Shown here: piece by piece, positions 21,647 through 29,096 of the stretch | Layout: each line of letters starts with the position of its first letter | How positions within the stretch are numbered: position 1 is the stretch's first letter | Source: Rhodobacter sp. | Lineage (GTDB): Bacteria; Pseudomonadota; Alphaproteobacteria; Rhodobacterales; Rhodobacteraceae | Reading direction: 5' to 3' | DNA: 37,168 bases | Assembly (NCBI GenBank): GCA_027484985.1 | Contig: JAIXRW010000038.1 | Coordinates: 1-37,168 of the forward strand | Position numbers and translations under genes: made by a program | The notes under the pieces: generated by a model | What the model was told of the DNA's origin: nothing | Databases searched by the model: none | The model's input: only the letters and a program-made list of their open reading frames with translations

Positions 21647-22286
21647 CCGCGTGCCTTTCTCGACCGGCGGCCTGCGCGAAAGCGACCTGACCGACGCCCC
21701 GCCAGATGACGGCTTGCCCCAAGACGCAACCGAAAACCCCGCCGATCTGCATTTCCGGCTGGCCGCCCGCGCCATGCAGGGCGAGGCGACGACAGGGATC
21801 GACCTGTCCAACCTGCCCGACCTGCCCGAGATTCCGCCCGAAATCGCCCAATGCCGCAACCTGCGGACGCTGAACCTGTCGGGCACGGCGGTGTCCGATC
21901 TGCGGGTGCTGTCACCCTTGCCACGGCTCGAACGGCTGGTGCTGTTTGGCACGCCGGTGTCCGATCTGGGGCCCTTGGGGCACCTGCGGTCGTTGCGCTG
22001 GCTCAATATCAGCTGCACGCTTGTGTCCGACCTCGGGCCGCTGGCCGATCTGCCCTTGCTCGAAACGCTCGATCTGTCCTTTACACCGGTTGAAACGCTC
22101 GATCCGCTGTCCGGTGCCACCCGCATGCGCGAACTGATCCTGCGCGGCGCGCGGGTGTCCTGCCTGCGTCCCGTGTCGCGCATGCGCGATCTGATGATCC
22201 TTGACGCGTCGGGCACCTATGTGACCGATACGTCGGTCTTGTCCCAGCAGCGCAACCTGTCATGGCTGCGAACCGGCGACATCTGA
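21636..22286 (+). CDS. leucine-rich-repeat protein (SDS22/internalin-like 22-mers)
   Basis: 216 residues from ATG 21636, which overlaps the end of the MreB-like gene by 11 bp; a GTG at 21651 is possible. After an acidic ~65-residue N-terminus come about six tandem 22-residue repeats of the form LRTLNLSGTAVSDLRVLSPL, LERLVLFGTPVSDLGPLGHL and LRWLNISCTLVSDLGPLADL, ending with LSWLRTGDI. This makes a curved protein-binding solenoid. There is no signal peptide, so it should be cytoplasmic, able to bind the filament proteins encoded just before it. Overlap with the MreB-like gene implies translational coupling. The partner is inferred from position only. Confidence 0.83.
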   Translation: MPNNRVPFSTGGLRESDLTDAPPDDGLPQDATENPADLHFRLAARAMQGEATTGIDLSNLPDLPEIPPEIAQCRNLRTLNLSGTAVSDLRVLSPLPRLERLVLFGTPVSDLGPLGHLRSLRWLNISCTLVSDLGPLADLPLLETLDLSFTPVETLDPLSGATRMRELILRGARVSCLRPVSRMRDLMILDASGTYVTDTSVLSQQRNLSWLRTGDI

Positions 22287-22433
22287 CCCCCCGCCCAGGG
22301 GGCGGCCATACCGCCTTTCGATTGATCGTTTGACCCAAAGCGCACATCCGCGTTACCCTTTCACCGCAAGCCCCGTCAGAGGGCGCGACAAGGGGTAAGG
22401 GCTGTGTCGTTTGGTGTAACAGGTTGCGCGGGT

Positions 22434-22452
22434 CCGGGGCTGTGCGCCCCGG
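22434..22452 (+). promoter_or_regulatory. hairpin just upstream of the GT61-fusion start
   Basis: CCGGGGC-TGTGC-GCCCCGG forms a perfect 7-bp stem ending 11 bases before ATG 22463, next to the GGTGGGG that must serve as ribosome site. Further upstream TTACCCTT (22353) can pair imperfectly with AAGGGGTAA (22390). It could modulate translation or end the LRR transcript. Confidence 0.3.
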
Positions 22453-22462
22453 TGGGGCCGAC

Positions 22463-24538
22463 ATGAAGGATGCCGACGCGCCGATTGCCCGCCCGTCACT
22501 GGCCAAACGCCCGCCGCTGATCGCAAAGGCCGCGCTGGCCAAGGGCAAGAAGGCGTTCTTCCTGCGCGGCGGTCTGGTGGATGCGTGGTTCGAGAAACGC
22601 TCGGACACGCTGGTCGTCACCTTCGACAACCTGTCGTCGGTGGGCGAATATGACCCGCCCCAGCCATGGCTTTACGCAAGGGCGGCCAAGATCGGGGTGT
22701 CCCTCCTCGGGATCATGGCCAGCCGCAAGGACTGGTATCGCAACGACGATACGCCCGCGCTGATTTCCGCGCTGCGCGATGCGGGCCTGTTTGCGGGCTT
22801 CCGGCGGGTGATCTTTGCCGGCGCCTCGATGGGCGGCTTTGCCGCGCTGGCCTATGCGCGCCTTGTGCCGGGGGCCGAGGTGCTGGCCTTCAGCCCGCAA
22901 AGCACGCTGTCGCGCAAGGCCGCCCCCTTTGAAGGGCGCTACCGCTACGGGTCGCGCAAATGGGATTGGACCGGCCCGTTCCACGATGCCGCCGGTGCGG
23001 CCGACGGGCGGCGGATCGTGCTGGTCTATGACCCGCAGGTGCCCGAAGACCGCGCCCATGCCATGCGGATCGACGGGGCAGGGGTGCAGCATATCCGCGT
23101 GCCGCTGATGGGGCACAGGGCGATCCGCGCGCTCAAAACCCTCGGCGTGCTCGACCAGCTGATCGAGGGCGAATTGCGCGGCGATTTCGACGCGCCCGCC
23201 TTCTGGCGCGGCTTTCGGGCGCGGCGGGGCGATGTGGCATGGCAGCGCGCGCTGGTGGGGGCGGCCTTGCAGCGGGGCCATCTGGCCCTGCTGCGCCGCG
23301 CCGTCGATGCGATGCGCCGCGCCTATCCCGATCTTGGTTTTCCCCGGCGCGAGGCCAAGCGTCTGGCCGAGGGGCGCCCGATGCAGCACGCCCCCGACCA
23401 GACCAGAACCATCACCCTTGGCAACCCCGCCCCCCCCTTTGACGGCACTCTGCTGACCCTGTCGCGCGCGCTTCTGGTGCCCGAACGCGCGCATGACCAG
23501 TCGCTCGCCTCGGGCGTGCTGCATGCGGGCGGGCGCTATTGCACCCTGTCGCAGGCATGGATACGGGCGCGCAAACCCACGCCCCCGCCCGAACTGCGCC
23601 CCGGTGAACCCGTGCTCGACCTGCCCGGAACGCATCTCTTTGCAGGGCATTTCCGTGGCCATTTCGGCCATTTCCTTGTGGAATCCACCGCCCGCCTTTG
23701 GGCGCTCGACCATCTCGATACCCCGCCCGATTCGATCCTGTATCTGCCCTATCGCGGGGCGGCGGGGGCCAATTTGCGCGCCATGGGCGGGCATGAGGGG
23801 TTCTTCCGCCTTCTGGGCATCGACACCCCGATCCGCACCCATCCGACCGTGCTGCGCGTGGAACGGCTGATCGTGCCCGAACTGGGGTTCGGTTGGAGCG
23901 AACGTTACGCCGGTTCCCCCGCCTACCGCGCCTTCATGCAGGGCCGGTTGCGGGCGGCCACCCGCCCCGAAGGCGGCGAAAGGCTTTATGTCTCGCGCGC
24001 GAAGCTGAACGCGCAACGTGGCGGGATCTTGGGCGAAACGGTGATCGAAGAAAACCTCGCCCGCGCGGGATACGAGGTGTTCCACCCCGAAAAACACCCC
24101 GTCGAGGTGCAGATCGCCCGCTACCGCGCCGCCCGCCAGATCGTGGCGCTCGACGGATCGGCGCTGCATCTGGCCGCCTTTGTGGCCGAACCGGGCACCC
24201 GGGTGGGCATGGTCCTGCGCCGCTCGCGCGCCAATGCCGAAGATTACATCCTGCAATTCCGGTCCTTCTGCGATGTCACCCCCGATGTGATCGACGTGAT
24301 CCGCCGCGACTGGATCAGCGACGATGCCGCCCGCGTCGATTTTCGTTCCGTGGGCGAGGTTGATTTCGCGGCCCTCTTCCGCGACCTTGCCGAACGCGGC
24401 TATCTTCCCCCCGCCTTCCGCCCCGACCTGCCGGATGAGGGCGCCGTGACCGCCATGCTGCACGCCTTTCAGGACAAGCGCGGCGCCATGCGCCCCCTGC
24501 GCCCCGGCGAACGCCATCTGGATGCCGAGGACGAATGA
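22463..24538 (+). CDS. fusion of alpha/beta-hydrolase-like domain and GT61 glycosyltransferase
   Basis: 691 residues. The N-terminal ~230 residues resemble an alpha/beta hydrolase: FAGASMGGFAALAYARLV carries the nucleophile elbow with S122. From about residue 310 the protein is a GT61 (DUF563) transferase: LFAGHFRGHFGHFLVESTARLWAL, then RLYVSRAKLNAQRG, and VALDGSALHLAAFV near the end. GT61 enzymes add sugars (xylose, N-acetylglucosamine and others) to capsule or lipopolysaccharide. The hydrolase part might add or remove acyl groups on the same glycan. ATG 22463 follows a weak GGTGGGG; an ATG at 22424 is upstream. Its stop overlaps the start of the next transferase (ATGA). Confidence 0.8.
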   Translation: MKDADAPIARPSLAKRPPLIAKAALAKGKKAFFLRGGLVDAWFEKRSDTLVVTFDNLSSVGEYDPPQPWLYARAAKIGVSLLGIMASRKDWYRNDDTPALISALRDAGLFAGFRRVIFAGASMGGFAALAYARLVPGAEVLAFSPQSTLSRKAAPFEGRYRYGSRKWDWTGPFHDAAGAADGRRIVLVYDPQVPEDRAHAMRIDGAGVQHIRVPLMGHRAIRALKTLGVLDQLIEGELRGDFDAPAFWRGFRARRGDVAWQRALVGAALQRGHLALLRRAVDAMRRAYPDLGFPRREAKRLAEGRPMQHAPDQTRTITLGNPAPPFDGTLLTLSRALLVPERAHDQSLASGVLHAGGRYCTLSQAWIRARKPTPPPELRPGEPVLDLPGTHLFAGHFRGHFGHFLVESTARLWALDHLDTPPDSILYLPYRGAAGANLRAMGGHEGFFRLLGIDTPIRTHPTVLRVERLIVPELGFGWSERYAGSPAYRAFMQGRLRAATRPEGGERLYVSRAKLNAQRGGILGETVIEENLARAGYEVFHPEKHPVEVQIARYRAARQIVALDGSALHLAAFVAEPGTRVGMVLRRSRANAEDYILQFRSFCDVTPDVIDVIRRDWISDDAARVDFRSVGEVDFAALFRDLAERGYLPPAFRPDLPDEGAVTAMLHAFQDKRGAMRPLRPGERHLDAEDE

Positions 24539-25437
24539 TGGACCAGCCGCGCCTGACCATGTTCTTCATCGTCGAACCGCCCACCTACCAGAACATGGCC
24601 TGTTACCTTGCCGCTTCGATCCGCGCCGCCTTCGGGCAAAGCGTGGCCATGGTGGGCTATTGCCCCGCCCACCGCCTGCCCGAGGTCAGCCCCGAAGTGA
24701 TCACGGTCCTGTCCCGCATGGGCTGCACGGTGCGCCCCTTCACCGCCGAAGGCCGCTTCGACCCGCCCTATCCGCATGGCAACAAGCTTCTCGCCGCGCT
24801 CGAACCGCGCGAGACCGAATTTTCCGCCTTCCTTGACAGCGATATCCTGTTCCTGCGCCCCAATGACGTGGGAAATCTGGTGAAAGACGGCCATGTCTCG
24901 CTCACCCCCGCCGCCTCGATGGTCTGGGGCGGGCAGGCGGAATGGGAACGCATCTACGCCACCTGCGGCATGGAACTGCCGTCCGAGCGTATCCGCCTGA
25001 TGAACCAGCGCTACGGCGGCGACCGCATCCCCTATTTCAGCTCGGGCCTTTTCGTCTTTCCCGAACAGCACCGCAACGCCCAAGGCAAACGCTTCCCCGA
25101 AGTGTGGATGGAGATGGCGCAGACCATCGATGCCGACCCCGATATCCCGAAAAAGCGCCCCTATCTCGACCAGATGAGCCTGCCCCTGGCCATCCGCAAG
25201 GCGGGGCTGGATTGGAACATCCTGCCCAAGGAACAACACTTCATCCTTGGCGGCATGAAACGGGGCGAACCCCTGCCGCAAGAGCCGCAGGTCTTTACCG
25301 TGCATTACCGCAAATGGGATGTGCTGCGCGAAACGGGGCTTGCCCGTCAGGCCAAAGACATGTTGCAGCAACAGGCGGGCGTGCGCCGCATGGCGCAGGT
25401 GTCAAAGGCGGGAACGGCGGCCGAAGCCGCCGAATAG
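24535..25437 (+). CDS. GT-A fold glycosyltransferase (D-S-D)
   Basis: 300 residues; start ATG 24535 overlaps the stop of the GT61 fusion (ATGA), with a second ATG at 24538. The fold is suggested by TMFFIVEPPTYQNMACYLAASIR, a strand/helix start binding the nucleotide, and D101-S-D103 in FLDSDILFLRPN, the metal-binding DxD. Later parts (YFSSGLFVFPE, and HFILGGMKRGE) look like acceptor-site loops of GT8-like enzymes. No membrane helix. It is the second gene of a transferase pair for a surface polysaccharide; its end abuts the convergent gene at 25438 with no spacer. Confidence 0.72.
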   Translation: MMDQPRLTMFFIVEPPTYQNMACYLAASIRAAFGQSVAMVGYCPAHRLPEVSPEVITVLSRMGCTVRPFTAEGRFDPPYPHGNKLLAALEPRETEFSAFLDSDILFLRPNDVGNLVKDGHVSLTPAASMVWGGQAEWERIYATCGMELPSERIRLMNQRYGGDRIPYFSSGLFVFPEQHRNAQGKRFPEVWMEMAQTIDADPDIPKKRPYLDQMSLPLAIRKAGLDWNILPKEQHFILGGMKRGEPLPQEPQVFTVHYRKWDVLRETGLARQAKDMLQQQAGVRRMAQVSKAGTAAEAAE

Positions 25438-26253
25438 TCACTCTTCCAGCGCCGTGGCGGGGTCCAGCCCGATTTCGGCGCACATGCGCGCGGCATAGCT
25501 GCCCGCCATCGGCGGGTTCTTGCGCCACCATGGCCGCGTGCCGTTGGTGTAAAGGTGAACCGACAGCGTGGCCTCGGTGAAATGCCCCTCGACCCGACCG
25601 TAGGGGTCATAGAACACATCGTTCAACTGAAAGGGCACGGGGTAAAGCACATCGGGCGTCAGCGCCTTTTCATAATCGCCCGTCTGCTGCGCGAACCATG
25701 TGAACGCCTGCGGGCCAAAGGCCGTGCGTTCCGCGTTATAAATCCGCACCGCCTGCGGCAGGCTGCTATCCTGCTTGTCCAGCCGCTTCCTTTGATGCTT
25801 GTTGAACCATGCGGGTGCATCGGGCAGGTTGTCGTAGTAATTCAGCAACTGCTCGATCAGCGCGCCCTTCGGCGGAATATAGACCACCCCGCAATTCAGC
25901 GCCCCGCGAAAGCCGTGACCGGCATAGATGTTCTGCATCTCGTCGGGAAAGGGGCGGTGGCAGAACGCATCGCAATCGATCCAGACCGCATCGATCGCCT
26001 GGATCATCTTGTAGCGGAACACGTTCGACAGGAACGACTCGGACGTTTGCGCCACGATCCCCATATCGATCTTCATGATATCGGTCGCGGGCCTGACCTC
26101 GACCCCTTGGGGCACATTTTCCACCGTATCGGTGCAGTAAAGAATGGTCGGATGGCCCTGCCGCAGATGCGACAACAGGCACAACTGGTTCAGGTAATGC
26201 AGCCGCGTCCCGATCCAGAGCGATGCCACGGGGCGGCGTTGGGGTACTGACAT
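25438..26253 (-). CDS. GT32/capsular-type glycosyltransferase
   Basis: 271 residues. The N-terminus (VASLWIGTRLHYLNQLCLLSHLRQGHPTILY, shown only in part here) has the SLWIG...L..L.S....GH pattern of GT32-like (Gly_transf_sug, caps_synth) transferases. D93-C-D95 in VWIDCDAFCHRPF is the DxD site. A tail with HLYTNGTRPWWRK gives the conserved trp/his region that closes the active site. ATG 26253 is well placed after the intergenic hairpin at 26268-26284. It is read leftwards, 80 bp downstream of the large fusion gene at 26334, probably as one unit, and converges with the gene at 24535 without spacer. Confidence 0.7.
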   Translation of the reverse strand: MSVPQRRPVASLWIGTRLHYLNQLCLLSHLRQGHPTILYCTDTVENVPQGVEVRPATDIMKIDMGIVAQTSESFLSNVFRYKMIQAIDAVWIDCDAFCHRPFPDEMQNIYAGHGFRGALNCGVVYIPPKGALIEQLLNYYDNLPDAPAWFNKHQRKRLDKQDSSLPQAVRIYNAERTAFGPQAFTWFAQQTGDYEKALTPDVLYPVPFQLNDVFYDPYGRVEGHFTEATLSVHLYTNGTRPWWRKNPPMAGSYAARMCAEIGLDPATALEE

Positions 26254-26333
26254 GATGCCTCACTAACGCCCGGCTTTCGCGGGCTTATGGTTTTGACCGA
26301 AAGATGCCCGATGCCCGCACCTCTGTCCAGAAT

Positions 26334-28169
26334 TTACGCCTTTGGGCGGGCATAGGCCCGCGTCAGTGCGGCATCGAAGCCAAAGCCCGCATCGGCAAAG
26401 CCCTGCGCCTTCAGGCTGTCGTCCAGATCGGAAAGCGCGCTCAACCCCTCCAGAAACCGCCCGCACAGATAGACCTGTTCTGTCACGGGCGGCAGCGCCG
26501 CCAGCCCCGCCACCGACACCGACGGATCCGCCACGATCAGCGCCTTCGGCCCCGCCATCGTGGCGGCAGGGTCCTCGATCAGGCGGAACCGCTCGCCCTG
26601 TTCAACGCCGTTCCTCGCCAGCACCCGCCGCAATATGGGCAGCAGGGCAGGGTCCGCCTCGGCCAAAGCCAGCGCCAGATCGGGGCGCGCCCGCGCCAGA
26701 TGCGCCGCCAGAAACCCGCAGCCCGCGCCAAGGATCAGCACGCCTGCCCCCTTGGGCAATGTCTGCGGCATCCGCCGCGCCAGACCGCGCTCGAACTTGC
26801 CCGCCGCGATGGCGGCCAGCGCCGTTGGGGTAAAGACCCGCCCGTCCTGCGGCAACAGCACCGTATGGTTCGCCGTCCACTCGCAGGGGCTTTCCGTTTC
26901 CGCCACAATCCGGCTCAGATAACTGGCCGAAGGCTGGGCCTTGACCGTTTCCACGGGGTTCGCCTTGCGCTCTTCCTTGGCCTTGGCCGTCCGGCGCTTT
27001 TCCACATCCGACATCAGCGCCGCGATCTTTTCGCGGTCGCGCGCCTGCGGGGGCTTGGCCACGATCTCGCCCAAGGGCTTGGCCGAGGCTTTCGCCAGAT
27101 CGGCCACCAGATCGGCATAGGCGGGGGTGGCCTTGATCTCGGCCAGCCGCGCCTCGGCCCGTTCCACCGCCGCATGGTGCAGCCGGTTCAACACGGGGTC
27201 CTCCAGCAGCGCCGCGATGAGCGCGCCCCGCTTCTCGGAATAGCGCAGCATCGTCTCGTCGCGCACCTCGTTGCGGTCCTGCAATGACCAGTAATCGGAA
27301 TTATACTTGTCCTTCTTGTTGTTCACATTGCCGCGCAGCTTGCGGATGGCATAGCTGTCCACCGATTTCACCGCGTAATGGTTCAACTGCACCCAGTCAT
27401 ATCCCAGCGTCCGCGTGATCGACCGCCAGCCGCGGAACTTGAAATATTCCTCCATCGGCCGCCCCGACCCGTTCAGCCATTTCACCGTATCGGGAAAGGG
27501 CGTGTCGATATGGCGGTTCTTCATCTTGGGGCGGTGGATGCCCAGCTTCCAGTAGTCCGGATCGAACTTGAACAGCGTCTTGACCCCCCAACCCTTGTTC
27601 CAGTCCGTGGGGGCCGCCATCAGATACTGTTCCGTCACCGGCGCGCGCGACCAGTCCACCACGCCCCCCGACCCGAAGATGCGCCACGTGACGACAATCC
27701 CGTTGGCGCCCTGTTCCGTGGCAGCGGCCAGCAGGCTGTCCAGCGTGCCATCGCCGTGCCGGATCGACAGAAACTCGTCGGCATCGAACACCATAACCCA
27801 GTCCGACTGGCACACCACAGGCTCTTCCTGCGCGTAGTTCAGCGCACTCGGCTGCGGGCGTATGCCCTCGGGAATGACGTTGCGGCGGTGATGCGCCAGA
27901 CCCAGCTCTTCCAGCCGGATCAGCATGTCATCGGTGCCATCCGAACAGTCGTTCGTATAGACCACCAGATCGGTGAACCCCACCGCCAGATGATGCGCGA
28001 CCCATTCGATGACATAAGGCCCCTCGTCCTTCATCATCGACACGGCCGTCACCTGCCCGTGCGGGCTGGCATGGCGCCGCACCCCAAAGGGCACCGTGCC
28101 GAACAGGGCGGATGCGCCGCGCGGGGGCTTTGCCTTGCGTTCCGCCTTCATACCCTTGCCCGTCACCAT
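26334..28169 (-). CDS. fusion of family 2-like glycosyltransferase and methyltransferase-like domain
   Basis: 611 residues. Residues ~38-300 are a Glyco_tranf_2_4-type transferase: VTAVSMMKDEGPYVIEWVAHH, then VYTNDCSDGTDDM and D129-A-D131 in VFDADEFLS. A charged helical linker (~330-425) rich in Lys, Glu and Ala follows. Residues ~440-611 contain a Rossmann fold with LILGAGCGFLAAHLARA (~478) and an acidic strand end ALAEADPA, which resembles a SAM methyltransferase, although later motifs are weak. ATG 28169 has an alternative at 28151. It likely makes and modifies a surface sugar. It is divergent from the methyltransferase at 28293. Confidence 0.75.
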   Translation of the reverse strand: MVTGKGMKAERKAKPPRGASALFGTVPFGVRRHASPHGQVTAVSMMKDEGPYVIEWVAHHLAVGFTDLVVYTNDCSDGTDDMLIRLEELGLAHHRRNVIPEGIRPQPSALNYAQEEPVVCQSDWVMVFDADEFLSIRHGDGTLDSLLAAATEQGANGIVVTWRIFGSGGVVDWSRAPVTEQYLMAAPTDWNKGWGVKTLFKFDPDYWKLGIHRPKMKNRHIDTPFPDTVKWLNGSGRPMEEYFKFRGWRSITRTLGYDWVQLNHYAVKSVDSYAIRKLRGNVNNKKDKYNSDYWSLQDRNEVRDETMLRYSEKRGALIAALLEDPVLNRLHHAAVERAEARLAEIKATPAYADLVADLAKASAKPLGEIVAKPPQARDREKIAALMSDVEKRRTAKAKEERKANPVETVKAQPSASYLSRIVAETESPCEWTANHTVLLPQDGRVFTPTALAAIAAGKFERGLARRMPQTLPKGAGVLILGAGCGFLAAHLARARPDLALALAEADPALLPILRRVLARNGVEQGERFRLIEDPAATMAGPKALIVADPSVSVAGLAALPPVTEQVYLCGRFLEGLSALSDLDDSLKAQGFADAGFGFDAALTRAYARPKA

Positions 28170-28292
28170 TACCCGTCCCGTGATGCCCTTTTCGCGCCAA
28201 CCGCGTCAAGACCGCAGCCGTCCGCGTTGCGGGGCTGGACCCTTGGCGCAACCGACCGTAGCATGGGCGCGGTTAATGAGTGAGGTCTGTCG

Positions 28293-29096
28293 ATGACGAC
28301 ACCGATGGTCATGGCGGCGCGGCGCCGTCTTGCCGAGTTGCTCGAAGGCGAACCCTCGCAGCAGCAACTCAATTCCGCCCTGCGCCATCTGGCGAAATGG
28401 CGGGCACAGATGCTTGAAAATACGCTGGTCGCGCGTTCGGGCGAACATGTGCTGTCCGGCCCGTTCAAGGGGATGCACTATGCCGTGCGCGCCTCGGAAG
28501 GGTCGCGCAACGCGCGGCTTCTGGGCAGCTACGAAGCCAGCCTTCACCCCGTGATCGAAAAGATCATCGCGGGCGGCTACAAACTGGTCATCGATGTGGG
28601 CTGCGCCGAGGGGTATTATGCCACGGGGCTTGCCCTGCGGATGCCAAAGGCCCGCGTGCTGGCCCGCGATACCGACCCCGCCGCGCGGCAATCCTGCGCG
28701 GCCATGGTGGCGGCAAACGGGCTTGACGGCCGGGTCGAGATCGGCGGCGCCTTCACCCACAAGGATTTCGCCATCTGCGCCGGTCAAAAGACCGTCGTGC
28801 TGTGCGATATCGAAGGCGCCGAACGTGACCTGCTCGACCCTGCCGCCGCCCCCGGCCTGCTCAAGGCCGATATTCTGGTCGAGGTGCACGAAGGCATGTC
28901 GCCTGGCCTGCTTGACCTTCTGGTCGCCCGCTTCGCCCCCAGCCACCAGATATTGAAATACGAACGCATGACCGTCGATAGCGGCCTGCCGGAATGGACC
29001 GAAAGCCTGGGCGATCTTGACCGCCTGCTGCTGCTTTGGGAATGGCGCTCGACCCCGACGCCGTGGCTGTGGATGAAGAAAAGGCCAAAACCATGA
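28293..29096 (+). CDS. SAM-dependent methyltransferase in a glycan cluster
   Basis: 267 residues. Residues 99-108 hold SAM motif I (VIDVGCAEGYYATGL), followed by VLARDTDPAARQSC, whose Asp would bind the ribose, and VLCDIEGAERDLL, similar to the FkbM motif. The N-terminal ~60 residues are helical and may bind a partner or acceptor. The stop overlaps the start of the GT1 gene (ATGA at 29093), so the two are co-translated. Methylation of a glycan made by the following enzyme is the likely role. The target atom and sugar are unknown. Confidence 0.75.
   Translation: MTTPMVMAARRRLAELLEGEPSQQQLNSALRHLAKWRAQMLENTLVARSGEHVLSGPFKGMHYAVRASEGSRNARLLGSYEASLHPVIEKIIAGGYKLVIDVGCAEGYYATGLALRMPKARVLARDTDPAARQSCAAMVAANGLDGRVEIGGAFTHKDFAICAGQKTVVLCDIEGAERDLLDPAAAPGLLKADILVEVHEGMSPGLLDLLVARFAPSHQILKYERMTVDSGLPEWTESLGDLDRLLLLWEWRSTPTPWLWMKKRPKP

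Noticed and set aside
21780..22280. Tandem repeats at DNA level
   Set aside because: They are explained by the leucine-rich repeats of the encoded protein; no perfect DNA repeat of useful length is seen.
22496..24517. 673-residue leftward open frame opposite the GT61 fusion
   Set aside because: Antisense shadow of a gene with clear GT61 and hydrolase motifs; low complexity.
26268..26284. Hairpin GCCCGGCTTTCGCGGGC between two leftward glycan genes
   Set aside because: A 5-bp stem with no T-run on the minus strand; too weak to list as a terminator.
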